DNA of 50,113 nt from a virus, in IMG/VR virus record IMGVR_UViG_3300019458_000612, positions 1 through 50,113 of that record, one strand, 5' to 3'. The notes below the pieces were generated by a model. That model had not been told where the DNA came from, ran no database searches, and saw only the letters and a program-made list of their open reading frames with translations. Shown here piece by piece: positions 29,186 through 37,178 of the stretch (within the stretch, counting starts at the first letter, position 1; each line of letters begins with the position of its first letter). Both the position numbers and the translations under genes were made by a program.

Positions 29186-29219
29186 GGCAGGCGGGTTCGA
29201 TGGCGTCACCGCCACGGCC

Positions 29220-29540
29220 TCAATCGACCGGCGTGTTGACGGAGACTGCGAGGGTCGTCCCGGCCGCGCAGGACGCCAGGATCCGCAGCCGCTCGACCGG
29301 CTCGGCGATGACCAGCCCGGCCGTCGCGCCGGCGCCGAGCGTCGCGAAGGTCGTGGAGTCGATGACTGCGGCCGGCCCCTCGGTGTAGGGACGATTCTGC
29401 ACGGAGCACGCGGAGAGGGCCTGCCCCCCGGTGTTCTTGACGGTCAACCGCACGGGACCAACGCCTCGGAAGTCGTGCTCGACGACCTCGACGTTGGTCC
29501 CGCTGACCGCAACGGACGTGAGCGTGAACGCGAGGGCCAC
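29220..29540 (-). CDS. small capsid-associated beta protein
   Basis: The 106-residue protein is mostly strands: FTLTSVAVSGTNVEVVEHDFRGVGPVRLTVKNTGG and PVERLRILASCAAGTTLAVSVN. The pattern of a single beta-sandwich suggests a decoration protein or a domain binding at the capsid. GTG start overlaps the preceding TAG by one base. Placement by context. Confidence 0.6.
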   Translation of the reverse strand: MALAFTLTSVAVSGTNVEVVEHDFRGVGPVRLTVKNTGGQALSACSVQNRPYTEGPAAVIDSTTFATLGAGATAGLVIAEPVERLRILASCAAGTTLAVSVNTPVD

Positions 29541-29851
29541 TACGTCAGCCTCTTGCTCATCCAGACGACGAGCAGGGTGTCTCCGGTCGTCACCTCGGCG
29601 AGCTTGATGTTGCCCGAGCCGATAGCGGTGACGGTCTGCTTCGTGGCGTCCGTGAGGTTGAGCACCACCAGGATCTTGTCGCCCGGCTTGATGCTCCGGG
29701 TCGCTCCGTGGCCATCGGTGTCCGACACCGTGATGTTCGAGCCTGACCCGGCGCCGGCCGCCAGGCTGAAGAACAGCTGCCCGTACCCGCCGCGGTTGCC
29801 GCCGTCGCTGTCCGGCAGGAACGGGTTCGCCATGAACTGACTCTCGGCCAT
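29540..29851 (-). CDS. capsid decoration-like protein
   Basis: The 103-residue protein has an N-terminal short polar arm and strands GYGQLFFSLAAGAGSG, NITVSDTDGHG and KILVVLNLTDA, ending VVWMSKRLT. A small beta-rich protein directly after the major capsid gene usually serves as decoration or cement. Both this gene and the next are tightly coupled. Confidence 0.6.
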   Translation of the reverse strand: MAESQFMANPFLPDSDGGNRGGYGQLFFSLAAGAGSGSNITVSDTDGHGATRSIKPGDKILVVLNLTDATKQTVTAIGSGNIKLAEVTTGDTLLVVWMSKRLT

Positions 29852-29872
29852 CCCACCCTCCTCGTCTGCAGC

Positions 29873-29898
29873 GGGGCGGCCCCGCTGAGGGCCGCCCC
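29873..29898. terminator. perfect 10-bp GC hairpin after the capsid gene
   Basis: GGGGCGGCCC and GGGCCGCCCC pair perfectly around a 6-base loop, 31-56 bases after the major capsid stop on the minus strand. No T tract follows, so it may be a partial terminator or an mRNA-stabilising 3' stem that sets capsid expression above that of the genes downstream. Confidence 0.5.
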
Positions 29899-29928
29899 GG
29901 TTCGCTCACTCCTGCGGGAGATCCTCGG

Positions 29929-30873
29929 CTACGAGTTGTAGGCGAGGACGGCCGCGTCGGTCTCCACCACCTGGTAGTCGATCCGGAGCGTCCAGGTGTA
30001 CTCGTACACGCGCTTGCGCTCGTGCTTGAATATCCCGAGGTTGACGTCCCGGCGGATGCCGAAGACGAGGTTGTCGGGGATCGTGAGCAGGTGATGTGTG
30101 TTCGGCATGAACGGCACGCCGACCACCGGGATGCCGTCGTAGGTGGACGGCTGCCCGTTGAGCAGGATCTGGTCCCCGCCCTGGGTCTGCCGCTGCCCGA
30201 GCTGGAACCGGTACGCCTCCTCGTTGCTCACCGAGGTGTAGTACCGGAGGTTGCGCTTGTTGGCCTTGAACTTCGCCGGCAGCGCAGTCAGCATCCCCGG
30301 GAACACCGCGCTGCGGAAGTCCGTCCCGCCGTTGGTGTCGAAGATGTTGTCCGCGGCGTCCTTGAGGAGCTCCAGCCAGCCGTCCTCGATCCCGATGAAG
30401 TCGTCCACCGACCCGTCGTCACCATTGATCGCGAGGTCCTCGAGATCGTTGGAGAGCTGGGTCGCCATCATCCGCATGAGGTGATCATCGAAGTTCTCCC
30501 GCTCGATGTTGTCCTCGAAGAACGAGAACGTGACGTCGACGGGCATAATCACCTCGGTGACCGAGAGCTGCCGCTTCGAGGCGGTCACCCCCACCAGGTC
30601 GGTCGGCGCGACCCCCTCCTGCGCGGCCCGGAGCACCCGGGTCCCGACCGCGATCTTGTCGAGGTCCGCCCTGTCGGCCTTCATCCGGCGCACCCGGATC
30701 CCGTCCTTGAACAGCACGGACTGGTCGATCACGTAGTCGATGAAGCGATCGGCCTGCTCCGGGTACAGGTGTCCCCCGTTGACGTCCATCGCCCCGAACA
30801 CGTCCGTGTCGATCGCCGCCTTCGCCCCCGCCCGCTCCAGCAGCCGCCTGTTGCCCAGCATCCCTCGGCTCAT
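29929..30873 (-). CDS. major capsid protein (HK97 fold)
   Basis: The 314-residue protein has the strands and helices of HK97-type capsid proteins: an N-terminal helical arm, then VTASKRQLSVTEVIMPVDVTFSFFEDNIE and HLMRMMATQLSNDLEDLAINGDDG. RNLRYYTSVSNEEAYRFQLGQR and DGIPVVGVPFMPN follow, and finally RRDVNLGIFKHERKRVYEYTWTLRIDYQVV. GAGGAGG precedes the ATG. It follows the protease-scaffold gene, as expected. Confidence 0.92.
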   Translation of the reverse strand: MSRGMLGNRRLLERAGAKAAIDTDVFGAMDVNGGHLYPEQADRFIDYVIDQSVLFKDGIRVRRMKADRADLDKIAVGTRVLRAAQEGVAPTDLVGVTASKRQLSVTEVIMPVDVTFSFFEDNIERENFDDHLMRMMATQLSNDLEDLAINGDDGSVDDFIGIEDGWLELLKDAADNIFDTNGGTDFRSAVFPGMLTALPAKFKANKRNLRYYTSVSNEEAYRFQLGQRQTQGGDQILLNGQPSTYDGIPVVGVPFMPNTHHLLTIPDNLVFGIRRDVNLGIFKHERKRVYEYTWTLRIDYQVVETDAAVLAYNS

Positions 30874-30934
30874 CGCTCGCCCCTCCTCAGCTGTCTCTTC
30901 GATCGTTCCGTGGATCGATCGCTTGGTCGCGTGG

Positions 30935-32368
30935 TTACCGGCGGTGGTACTCGCTCGGCAGGATCATGTTGCCGAACGCGCCCTTGCGCCCCTTCTTGCC
31001 GTCACCGTTGCCGTCGCCAGTCCCGCCCTCGTCGCCCTTGGCCGACTTCGGCGTCGACAGCACGGCCTCGACCGCCTCGAGACGGTCGAAGATCTTGTCG
31101 CCAGCCTCGCCGAACTCGTCGGCGTCCTTCGCGAGCTTGCCGATCGTCTCCTCGGCCTGGGTCTTCCAGCTGAGTAGGCTCGACATCTCGGCCTTCAGCC
31201 CCTTGATCGCCTCGGCGAGCTCCGCGATCCCGGCCTGCAGCTGCTCGATGACCTTCGGGTCCATCTCGTCTCCCTCCTTCGCGGCCTTGCCGCACTCGCA
31301 CTCCGGGTCGTAGTCGTCAGCGTCCGGGTCGCACGAGCACGGCGTCCCGTCCGGAGTCATGCCGTCGTTCTTCCTGCCCTTCGTGCCGGCCTTCGCCTTG
31401 CCCGCTCCGGGGCACGGCTTCGTCTTCACGGTCCCACCCCCGCCATCAGGGACGACCGACTTCGCACCGTCCGGAGCCGGCGCCGCACCGAACAGGCCGT
31501 CGATCAGCTCACTGAACTTCGCCACCAGGCTCTTCTTCTGGTCCGGATGCATCGGGTGCGTCCTCCCCGCGTGCTTGCGCACGTGCTGGGCCATCTCCAT
31601 CGCCGCCTTGCGTGCGATCTGCGCATCGAACTGGGCGCCGAGGAAGACCAGGCTCGCCTCCATTGCCTCGGCGCGCTCCCCGTTCGGCCCGCGCCGGTAC
31701 TCGGCGTAGAGAATCGACCCCTCCCGGCCCGTCATCAGCATCCGGTCCGGGCAGCTGAAGCCGACGCTGAGGGCCCACGCCACGCCGCCGTCGATCTTCG
31801 TGATCAGCCCCTGGGCGTCCGGGTCCTTCTTGAGCAGGTAGAAGGCGCCCCGGAGCCACATAGCCCCGTCCTCTTCCACCAGCCACGCCTTGAAGAACCG
31901 GCCAACACCGGGCCCCGTCCAGTCGTGGCCCACCAGGAGCGACTTCCCAGGCAGCGAGTCGGCGAAGTCGGCGAGGACGTCTTCGTTGAACCGCTCGCCG
32001 TCCCGGTCGATCCGGCTGTTCGCGACGTGGCCTTCGTAGATCGCGACCTCGTCCTCGGTGAGCGCCTTCACCGCGTAGCTGTTGATGATCTCGAGGTCGC
32101 CCGGCGAGGCCGCCTTCGCGGAGAGCGTGCCAGTGAGCTTGACGGTCTTGCCGCCGAAGCCGTCGAACTCCGCGTCCCGCTCGACCCACAGGGAGGCCAC
32201 CTTCGCCCCGTCGAGGCCGGCGCTGGCGCCGCGGGCATCCCAGGCGCGCTGGCACACCGCGGCGCGCTGGTCGCTCTCCGGGTACTCGTCCGTCATCACG
32301 GAGTCGCCCATGCAACGGTCCATGAAGTCGTCGTGGCTCTCGTCACTCCCCGGTCGCGGGATCGGCAT
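30935..32368 (-). CDS. prohead protease fused to scaffold domain
   Basis: The 477-residue protein begins with a DESHDDFMDRCMGDS/QRAAVCQRAW segment found before phage proteases. The protease part follows: GHVANSRIDRDGERFNEDVLADFADSLPGKSLLVGHDWTGPGVGRF with the expected His in a VGHDW motif (about residue 165), then VSVGFS-type WALSVGFSCPDRM. After a cysteine/glycine-rich linker, residues about 375-440 form a coiled coil (EQLQAGIAELAEAIKGLKAEMSSLL), a scaffold. Other phages fuse the two in the same way. The C-terminus AFGNMILPSEYHRR may be a cleavage site. Confidence 0.88.
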   Translation of the reverse strand: MPIPRPGSDESHDDFMDRCMGDSVMTDEYPESDQRAAVCQRAWDARGASAGLDGAKVASLWVERDAEFDGFGGKTVKLTGTLSAKAASPGDLEIINSYAVKALTEDEVAIYEGHVANSRIDRDGERFNEDVLADFADSLPGKSLLVGHDWTGPGVGRFFKAWLVEEDGAMWLRGAFYLLKKDPDAQGLITKIDGGVAWALSVGFSCPDRMLMTGREGSILYAEYRRGPNGERAEAMEASLVFLGAQFDAQIARKAAMEMAQHVRKHAGRTHPMHPDQKKSLVAKFSELIDGLFGAAPAPDGAKSVVPDGGGGTVKTKPCPGAGKAKAGTKGRKNDGMTPDGTPCSCDPDADDYDPECECGKAAKEGDEMDPKVIEQLQAGIAELAEAIKGLKAEMSSLLSWKTQAEETIGKLAKDADEFGEAGDKIFDRLEAVEAVLSTPKSAKGDEGGTGDGNGDGKKGRKGAFGNMILPSEYHRR

Positions 32369-32370
32369 CC

Positions 32371-32448
32371 TTACTTCGTCCCCTCGTACCGGCCGGCTCC
32401 GGTCGTCTTGACCCGCCCCAGCTTCTTGACGCGCTTCTTCTTCACCAC
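32371..32448 (-). CDS. 25-residue basic microprotein before the protease
   Basis: GTG 32448 has a strong GGAGGT site a few bases upstream. The product is very basic (VKKKRVKKLGRVK...), and its TAA is followed after two bases by the protease start. The coupling supports translation, maybe as a leader peptide or nucleic-acid-binding microprotein. It is too short for family recognition. Confidence 0.55.
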   Translation of the reverse strand: MVKKKRVKKLGRVKTTGAGRYEGTK

Positions 32449-32897
32449 GCCACACCTCCAGAGAGCCTTGGGCCAATTCAGCCCTCTACTACATGGAGAC
32501 GTTTTTGCGCCCGTCGTCAGAACTAAGCGAAAAGACGTGAGTTTCTACACGAAGGGGTTTGCGCCGCGGAGTGTCTGGATTCCGTACACTGCCACAAGAG
32601 CCACCAGCACGCTCGGCCGGATCGTCATCTTCGAGAGCTCAACGGCCGTTCCTAGCGAGCCGGCGGAGCTCCTTGAAGAACCCCGGTCCCGCCCCTGGTC
32701 CTCGCTGGTCGACGCGCTCGGGGCCGCCAGCCCCAGTGCGCCACCCGGGGCCCTTGACTGCCTGCCCGACCCTAGCGCAACATCTGGTCCTTCGTGGACG
32801 CCAGTACCTTGAGCGTCGAGGACGAAGTCAGGGGCGTGTCCGCGCGAGACAAGGCGCCCGGAGGCGACCGCGCGGATACTCCTCGAGGAGAATTTGC
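32449..32897. other. intergenic edge of the host-like island
   Basis: This 449-base stretch separates the minus-strand capsid operon from plus-strand genes. On the plus strand a frame from GTG 32538 to 32812 (91 residues, starting MSFYTKGFAPRSVW) is possible but has no ribosome-binding site and a proline/serine-rich end, so it is not called. The 32500-32560 part is AT-rich and may hold the promoter of the capsid operon. Nothing else is visible. Confidence 0.4.
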
Positions 32898-33113
32898 ATG
32901 AACGGCCCGGTCGTTTGCCGAATCCTGCTGCTCACTGCCCTCGCATTGGCGCTCACGGCCGCTGGAAACGAGGGCCCCGAAGCTGGAAGGCACGTACACC
33001 CACCCCTGCAGGCGCCCCGATCGTGCTCGATCTCAGACCCGGAGGTAAGGCGTAACCTTAGGCTGCCTCCAGCGGCGGTCGCCCCGCCCCTGCCCCTCGT
33101 CACCATGACGTAA
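32898..33113 (+). CDS. small secreted protein
   Basis: The 71-residue protein starts with a signal peptide (CRILLLTALALALTAAG) at ATG 32898, which has a GAGGAG site. The mature part is short, histidine- and proline-rich at the start (RHVHPPLQAP), without recognised family. It is in the non-phage-like stretch, so it may be a cell gene fragment rather than a phage one. Confidence 0.45.
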   Translation: MNGPVVCRILLLTALALALTAAGNEGPEAGRHVHPPLQAPRSCSISDPEVRRNLRLPPAAVAPPLPLVTMT

Positions 33114-33207
33114 TGTGCCGGACTCGGACGCTGCCGCTCCAGGAGCCGATGTTCCAGGCGGTGCCGTAGAGGAAGCGGGGAACGGGGGTGGGATGCGGCG
33201 CCGTCAT
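33100..33207 (-). pseudogene. aldo/keto reductase N-terminal fragment
   Basis: From ATG 33207 the translation MTAPHPTPVPRFLYGTAW matches the usual start of bacterial aldo/keto reductases (PRFLYGTAW then KE...). It diverges at once into unrelated residues and stops, so only about 18 codons remain. This is a truncated 5' end, not a working gene. The short match makes it less certain than its neighbour. Confidence 0.5.
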
Positions 33208-33324
33208 CGCGTCATTGTGCCATGGGCACCGGGCCATCACCGCAGGCCGCGCGGCAGACCACAACGGTCCGGTCCCTACGGGTCGGCGCACGAGGGGTCG
33301 ACCCGGCGCCCGCCCCGCCCGGGC

Positions 33325-33600
33325 GCAGGCGCCCAGCTCAGGAAGCGGTCGGCGCGGAGGGCGGTGTGCCTTACCTTGCCCGCGTCGTCGCAGAGGGGCT
33401 CGGCGGTGCGCTCGAGGGTACGCGGGATCTTGTAGGGGACGGTGCGCTACGCGAGGTGAGCGATCAGCTCGGCATCGCTGACATCGCCGTCCGCCTGCAC
33501 GATGGCATGCAGGCGCCGGCCGTGGTCGTCGTCGGGGAGCCGATCACCACGCCGGACCGGTCTCGGGGGTGGGCGTCGAGGGCAGCCAGCAGTCCAGGTA
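33325..33600 (-). pseudogene. C-terminal remnant of an acyl-CoA synthetase (AMP-binding)
   Basis: Reading right to left, SGVVIG shifts frame into LPDDDHGRRLHAIVQ and then DVSDAELIAHLA. A TAG follows, and past it TVPYKIPRTLER and DDAGKVRHTALRADR. That string is the classic C-terminal subdomain of AMP-dependent acyl-CoA synthetases, including the lysine of GKV that takes part in catalysis. A frameshift near 33541 and the stop near 33446-33448 disable it, and the rest of the gene (about 400 residues) is gone. It is a piece of bacterial chromosome. Confidence 0.82.
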
Positions 33601-33653
33601 GAGCTTGAGCATCGCGCAATGGTGCGTGGTGACGCGGCCACACCGATGGGAAA

Positions 33654-34097
33654 CTACTGAGTCTCGAGGTGCAACGTTCCCGCCCAGGAGGCGAGCCGTC
33701 CAGCATTGCAGCCCCCAACCTGACCGACGGCCTGAAGCGCAAGCTTGGGCTTGCGTCTCGGCAGCTGACTGCTCAGGTCGAACAGCTCGGAGGACTGGCC
33801 CGGGGCGAGGAACGGGGTCGTCTGAACCAGGACGTTGTCGAGGAAAATCTGCACACTCACATTTGAGCAGTGGGTGATCGCAGCAGTATATTGGACCCGC
33901 AGCACGCCGTCCGGTTTTGGTCGTCGCGGCCTGAACTGCGGCGTGCATACTTGAGGATCACCCACAGGAGGGTTATCGCACTCAATCCCAGGGATCTCGA
34001 TCGTTGACACCGGAGGCGCCGCAAGGGCGCCCCCGACGGGCATGCCAAGGAGCCCTGCCACGAGACCTGCACCGAGCACCCGCCAGCGACCTTTCAT
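33654..34097 (-). CDS. secreted protein of unknown function
   Basis: The 147-residue protein has a signal peptide (WRVLGAGLVAGLLGMPVGGALA) from ATG 34097, which has GAGGA six bases upstream. The mature part is beta-rich (VLRVQYTAAITHCSNVSVQIFLDNVLVQTT), with four cysteines. It looks like an intact exported protein and does not resemble a phage structural gene. No family recognised. Confidence 0.65.
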   Translation of the reverse strand: MKGRWRVLGAGLVAGLLGMPVGGALAAPPVSTIEIPGIECDNPPVGDPQVCTPQFRPRRPKPDGVLRVQYTAAITHCSNVSVQIFLDNVLVQTTPFLAPGQSSELFDLSSQLPRRKPKLALQAVGQVGGCNAGRLASWAGTLHLETQ

Positions 34098-34200
34098 CAC
34101 TAGTCCTCGTGTCAGGGAGTAGAGCACTGATCGCTCGCTGCGTCAAGACAGTGCGAGGCGCGGTAGTGGGTCAGTTAACCCTAGAGGTAAGGCGGCCTTC

Positions 34201-34899
34201 ATGCTCATGGGCGAGCGCTTTGCCTGCACCTACGAGGTCCACGGGGACCAGCTGATGCTCGACTGTTCGCCCAAAGGCGAGCGGATCGACTTCACCATCA
34301 ACGACGACGGCTCGCTCAGCGGAGGCGCCCTCCTGGGCGTCCTGAAGAAGTCCGCCTCCGGGCCGGCCGAGTCGGGCCCGCCGGCCACTGCCGAGCCCTG
34401 CCGGCGCCGCCAGCCAGGCGTCGCCCGCGGTAAGGAAGACGTCGGGCGAGGAACGGGAAGCGCAAGCCGCAGCCCTCGCCGCCGTGCAGGAGCACTGGAT
34501 CAAGGCGAAGGACGGCTGGATCACGGCCCGAACCACGGGGAGCACGGCCGCGCCCGTTCGCTTTCTCAGCCAGTTTCGGGAGTTCGCGGTGGACCGCGTC
34601 CGCTCGTACGCCATCGGCGAGTCGGATCGGCTGAACGGGATCGAATGGGCGGGTGAGGTCTGGTTCAAGCGAGCGCCCTGCCGTGAGGTGGGAGAGGGGG
34701 GGGGCTGCTCTTGGATGGCGACCCCGTGGGGCGCGGCGTCTTCCGGCAGCGCGGCCGCTGGACTCAGTGGGTCGATTTCCAGCCGGAGCCGGTGGAGGTT
34801 CTGAAGGTGAACGGCGCCTGGAAGGTCCGCGAGAACAGCTGGCTCCTCCGGGGAACACGTCCCCGGCCGGCGGACTTCGCAGACGCGGGAGTGAAGTAG
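34201..34899 (+). pseudogene. frameshifted conserved bacterial protein
   Basis: The coding signal passes through three frames: CTYEVHGDQLMLDCSP (34201 on), then QEHWIKAKDGWITARTTGST and YAIGESDRLNGIEWAGEVWFKR, then RGVFRQRGRWTQWVDFQPEP and KVNGAWKVREN to the TAG at 34899. The second break falls at a run of guanines (about 34690-34702). It may be a real decay or a homopolymer sequencing error. No family recognised. Confidence 0.65.
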
Positions 34900-35227
34900 G
34901 CAGGAGCACTACCGGCGTCCTTGTCGACGGAGATCAGGCGATCGCGGATCTGCGCTGGCTCCAGGCCGCGCTTGACGCAGCCTAGGACAACCTCGGCAGG
35001 CCCAACCTGCTGCGCCTGAAGATTCTCCTTGACACCCCTGGTAGGGGTTATGCTTCTTAGTGTGCTGGTGGTGTGCGAGCAGTGCGCTCCTGGTCAAGGA
35101 CTCTAGGATGGCCAGGCCCGGCCCGTCGTGAGGCCGCAGGCGTCTCCTCTCGTTGTGCTGGCGGTGGAAGCGGCGTACCATCCAAACTGGCGGCGTTGTG
35201 AATCGATGCACAAGCTGGAGGTGATGG
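34900..35227. other. intergenic region upstream of pyrE
   Basis: It holds TTGACA at 35029-35034 next to the palindrome ACCCCT-GGT-AGGGGT (35034-35048) and TATGCT at 35049. G-tract palindromes of this form are seen in CsoR/FrmR-type operators, but the 14-base spacer is short for a promoter. No gene is recognisable in this stretch. Confidence 0.35.
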
Positions 35228-35785
35228 ATGGATGACCGGGCCGAGCTACTGGGAATCCTGCGCTCGAACTCACTCCTCAAGGGCCGCTTTGTTCTCGCCT
35301 CCGGGAAGGTCAGCGACTACTACTTCGACTGCAAGCGCACCACGTTGGCAAGTCCCCGTGGGCTTGAGCTCGCATCGAAGTGGATGCTCGAGCGCCTCAA
35401 GGCGATGGATCGAGCTGGCAGGAAGGTCGACGCGATCGGTGGGCTGACGATCGGCGCCGCGCCCCTCTCCGTCGCGGTGTCTCAGCGCGCTCTCCGGGAG
35501 GGTGGTTGGACCCTGCCAGTCTTCGTGGTCCGAGATGAGCCGAAGGCTCACGGCACCCAACAACTCATCGAGGGCAGTATTGAAGCCGGCTGGAACGTCG
35601 TGATCGTCGACGACGTCATGACCACGGGGAAGTCGGTCCAGAAGGCGACCCAAGCGGTCGAGGCACAGGGAGCCGCGGTCGCTGCGGTTCTGGTTCTGGT
35701 CGACCGGGAGGAAGGCGGCTCTCAAGCGCTGTGCACGTACGATGTGCAGCGCTTGTTATCCTACAAGGAGCTCCTGACCGATTAA
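35228..35785 (+). CDS. pyrE: orotate phosphoribosyltransferase
   Basis: The 185-residue protein has a LLKGRFVLASGKVSDYYFDCKR start and an IGGLTIGAAPLSVAVS segment. The PRPP-binding motif VVIVDDVMTTGKSV lies at about residues 122-135. It makes OMP from orotate in pyrimidine synthesis. ATG 35228 has GGAGG six bases upstream. It sits on the plus strand in a region otherwise full of decayed bacterial genes, so it is probably a captured host gene that could still boost nucleotide supply. Confidence 0.9.
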   Translation: MDDRAELLGILRSNSLLKGRFVLASGKVSDYYFDCKRTTLASPRGLELASKWMLERLKAMDRAGRKVDAIGGLTIGAAPLSVAVSQRALREGGWTLPVFVVRDEPKAHGTQQLIEGSIEAGWNVVIVDDVMTTGKSVQKATQAVEAQGAAVAAVLVLVDREEGGSQALCTYDVQRLLSYKELLTD

Positions 35786-36128
35786 CGCCGAGCAGGAGGC
35801 TCGCCTTCGCGGCCGCCTGCACGCACTGGCGAGCCTGCGTCAGATCTACGACGTTGTCGCGGATCTGGCGAGCCTCCAAGAAACAAGCGGCTTCGCCCTA
35901 CCCCTCTTCGTGTTCAGATCGATACTTCAAGATCTGGCGTGGCGTCTGGAAGGTTTGGTTCCGGATGAGGACCAGGTCGCACCCGTCTACGCGGGGATTC
36001 AGCAGAAGCTCGTTCCAGCGATGCTCCGTATCCTCGACCTAGATAGGCGTGAGAATCCCGGCAAGATCCTGGAGGAGCTCGAAATCCTGACGCGCCAATG
36101 GTCGATGCTGCGGGCTGAGTTGATGTAA
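35781..36128 (+). CDS. hypothetical protein downstream of pyrE, likely ATT start
   Basis: The frame has no ATG, GTG or TTG until residue 44, but an ATT at 35781 overlaps the pyrE TAA and has AAGGAG ten bases upstream. From there it gives 115 helical residues (LRGRLHALASLRQIYDVVADLASL, PVYAGIQQKLVPAMLRILDLD, LEELEILTRQWSMLRAELM). The GTG at 35910 would give only 72 residues and lose the helical N-terminus. Function unknown. Confidence 0.6.
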   Translation: MNAEQEARLRGRLHALASLRQIYDVVADLASLQETSGFALPLFVFRSILQDLAWRLEGLVPDEDQVAPVYAGIQQKLVPAMLRILDLDRRENPGKILEELEILTRQWSMLRAELM

Positions 36129-36249
36129 CCCGCTGAGCCACTTCCTCGCCGGCAGCACTGGCCGCCGAACTCCTTCTCGGCTGGAGGAGGCGGCGGCGGA
36201 GGTGGCTTGGGAGGTGGTGGTATCGGTCTTGGAACTCTGGTTCGTGAGG

Positions 36250-36972
36250 CTACTTCACGCGCCACTTCCGTCGGAAGTGCGCGAGGTTCTCCTGCTGGTA
36301 TCGTTGGAGCTCCTCCGCGCCGTAGACCGCCTTGAACGTCGTCCGGTGGTGGTGCACGACAGTCACGTCCTCACGGAGCGCCAGCTTCCAGCCGGCACGC
36401 TTGGCGCGCTCGCAGTAGTCGTCGTCGTCCCCGAGACCGGACCGATACTCCTCGCTCAGGTACCCCACCTGCTCGATGACCTGGCGCCGGATCAGGCAGC
36501 AGAAGAACGCGAGCATCGCGTTGCTGGCCAGCACTCGATAGCCCTGGCCTGTCGGCACACGCCCCTGCCACTGCTGGTCGGAGGTTGAGCGGGGCCCGAC
36601 CAGGCCAATCTTCGGATCCAGCTCGAAGACCTCGAGGAGGCGGCTCAACCAGTCCTCGCCAGGCATCGGCGGCAGCTCGGTGTCGTTGTTGAGCAGGAGC
36701 AGGAACGGCGCCGTCGAGGCGGCGATCCCGAGATTCGTGCCTTTCACAAACCCGAGGTTCTCGGGCAGCCAGAACCGGAGGTGCTGGATCCGCTCCGTCT
36801 CGAGGTACGCCAGGACCCGATACCGGTCCACGGTCGTCGACCCATTGTCGATCCAGATCAGCCGGACCGAGGTCCGCGCGGGGACCGTGGCCGACAGGCT
36901 CCTGAGACACGCGAGCGTCATGTCCGCCTGGTTCAAGGTCGGCGTGATGACGTCAACAATGGGCGGCGTCAT
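36250..36972 (-). CDS. GT-A (family 2) glycosyltransferase
   Basis: The 240-residue protein has VDVITPTLNQADMTLACLRSL at the N-terminus, then IDNGSTT and FLLLLNNDTELP (DxD-like). SGLGDDDDYCERAKRAGWKLALREDVTVVHHH follows. This is the GT2 pattern; it probably transfers a sugar to a phage or surface substrate. It ends in HFRRKW, like the GT at 38259-38969. It overlaps the upstream gene as ATGA. Confidence 0.85.
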   Translation of the reverse strand: MTPPIVDVITPTLNQADMTLACLRSLSATVPARTSVRLIWIDNGSTTVDRYRVLAYLETERIQHLRFWLPENLGFVKGTNLGIAASTAPFLLLLNNDTELPPMPGEDWLSRLLEVFELDPKIGLVGPRSTSDQQWQGRVPTGQGYRVLASNAMLAFFCCLIRRQVIEQVGYLSEEYRSGLGDDDDYCERAKRAGWKLALREDVTVVHHHRTTFKAVYGAEELQRYQQENLAHFRRKWRVK

Positions 36973-37178
36973 TCTCGCCGTTTCCAGGCTTTCGTCGGCC
37001 ACCACTCGGATCCACCCATCTCCCGGCGGGCGTACACCTGCTCATTCCGCCGGCCTGGGTTGAACACGTCACGTACCTCGCCCAGCGACCGTAACAGTCC
37101 TCTCACGGCTGCCAGGCTCTCACCCAGCGGGGTCATATCAACTACTTCCCCGATCTTCAGCGTGTTCCGCCTAAGCAT
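36969..37178 (-). CDS. hypothetical protein, 69 aa
   Basis: Starts at ATG 37178 inside the end of the deacetylase-like gene (overlap eight bases) and ends as ATGA with the next glycosyltransferase. Basic with a helix ESLAAVRGLLRSLGEV and a tryptophan near the end. Its exact overlaps support it as real, and it would be coupled to the sugar cluster. No family recognised. Confidence 0.55.
   Translation of the reverse strand: MLRRNTLKIGEVVDMTPLGESLAAVRGLLRSLGEVRDVFNPGRRNEQVYARREMGGSEWWPTKAWKRRE

Noticed and set aside
35999-36265. Proline-rich minus-strand frame following the glycosyltransferase
   Set aside because: A GTG start and a run of about 12 prolines (PPPPK...), but it overlaps the convergent gene by 130 bases and has no further features.
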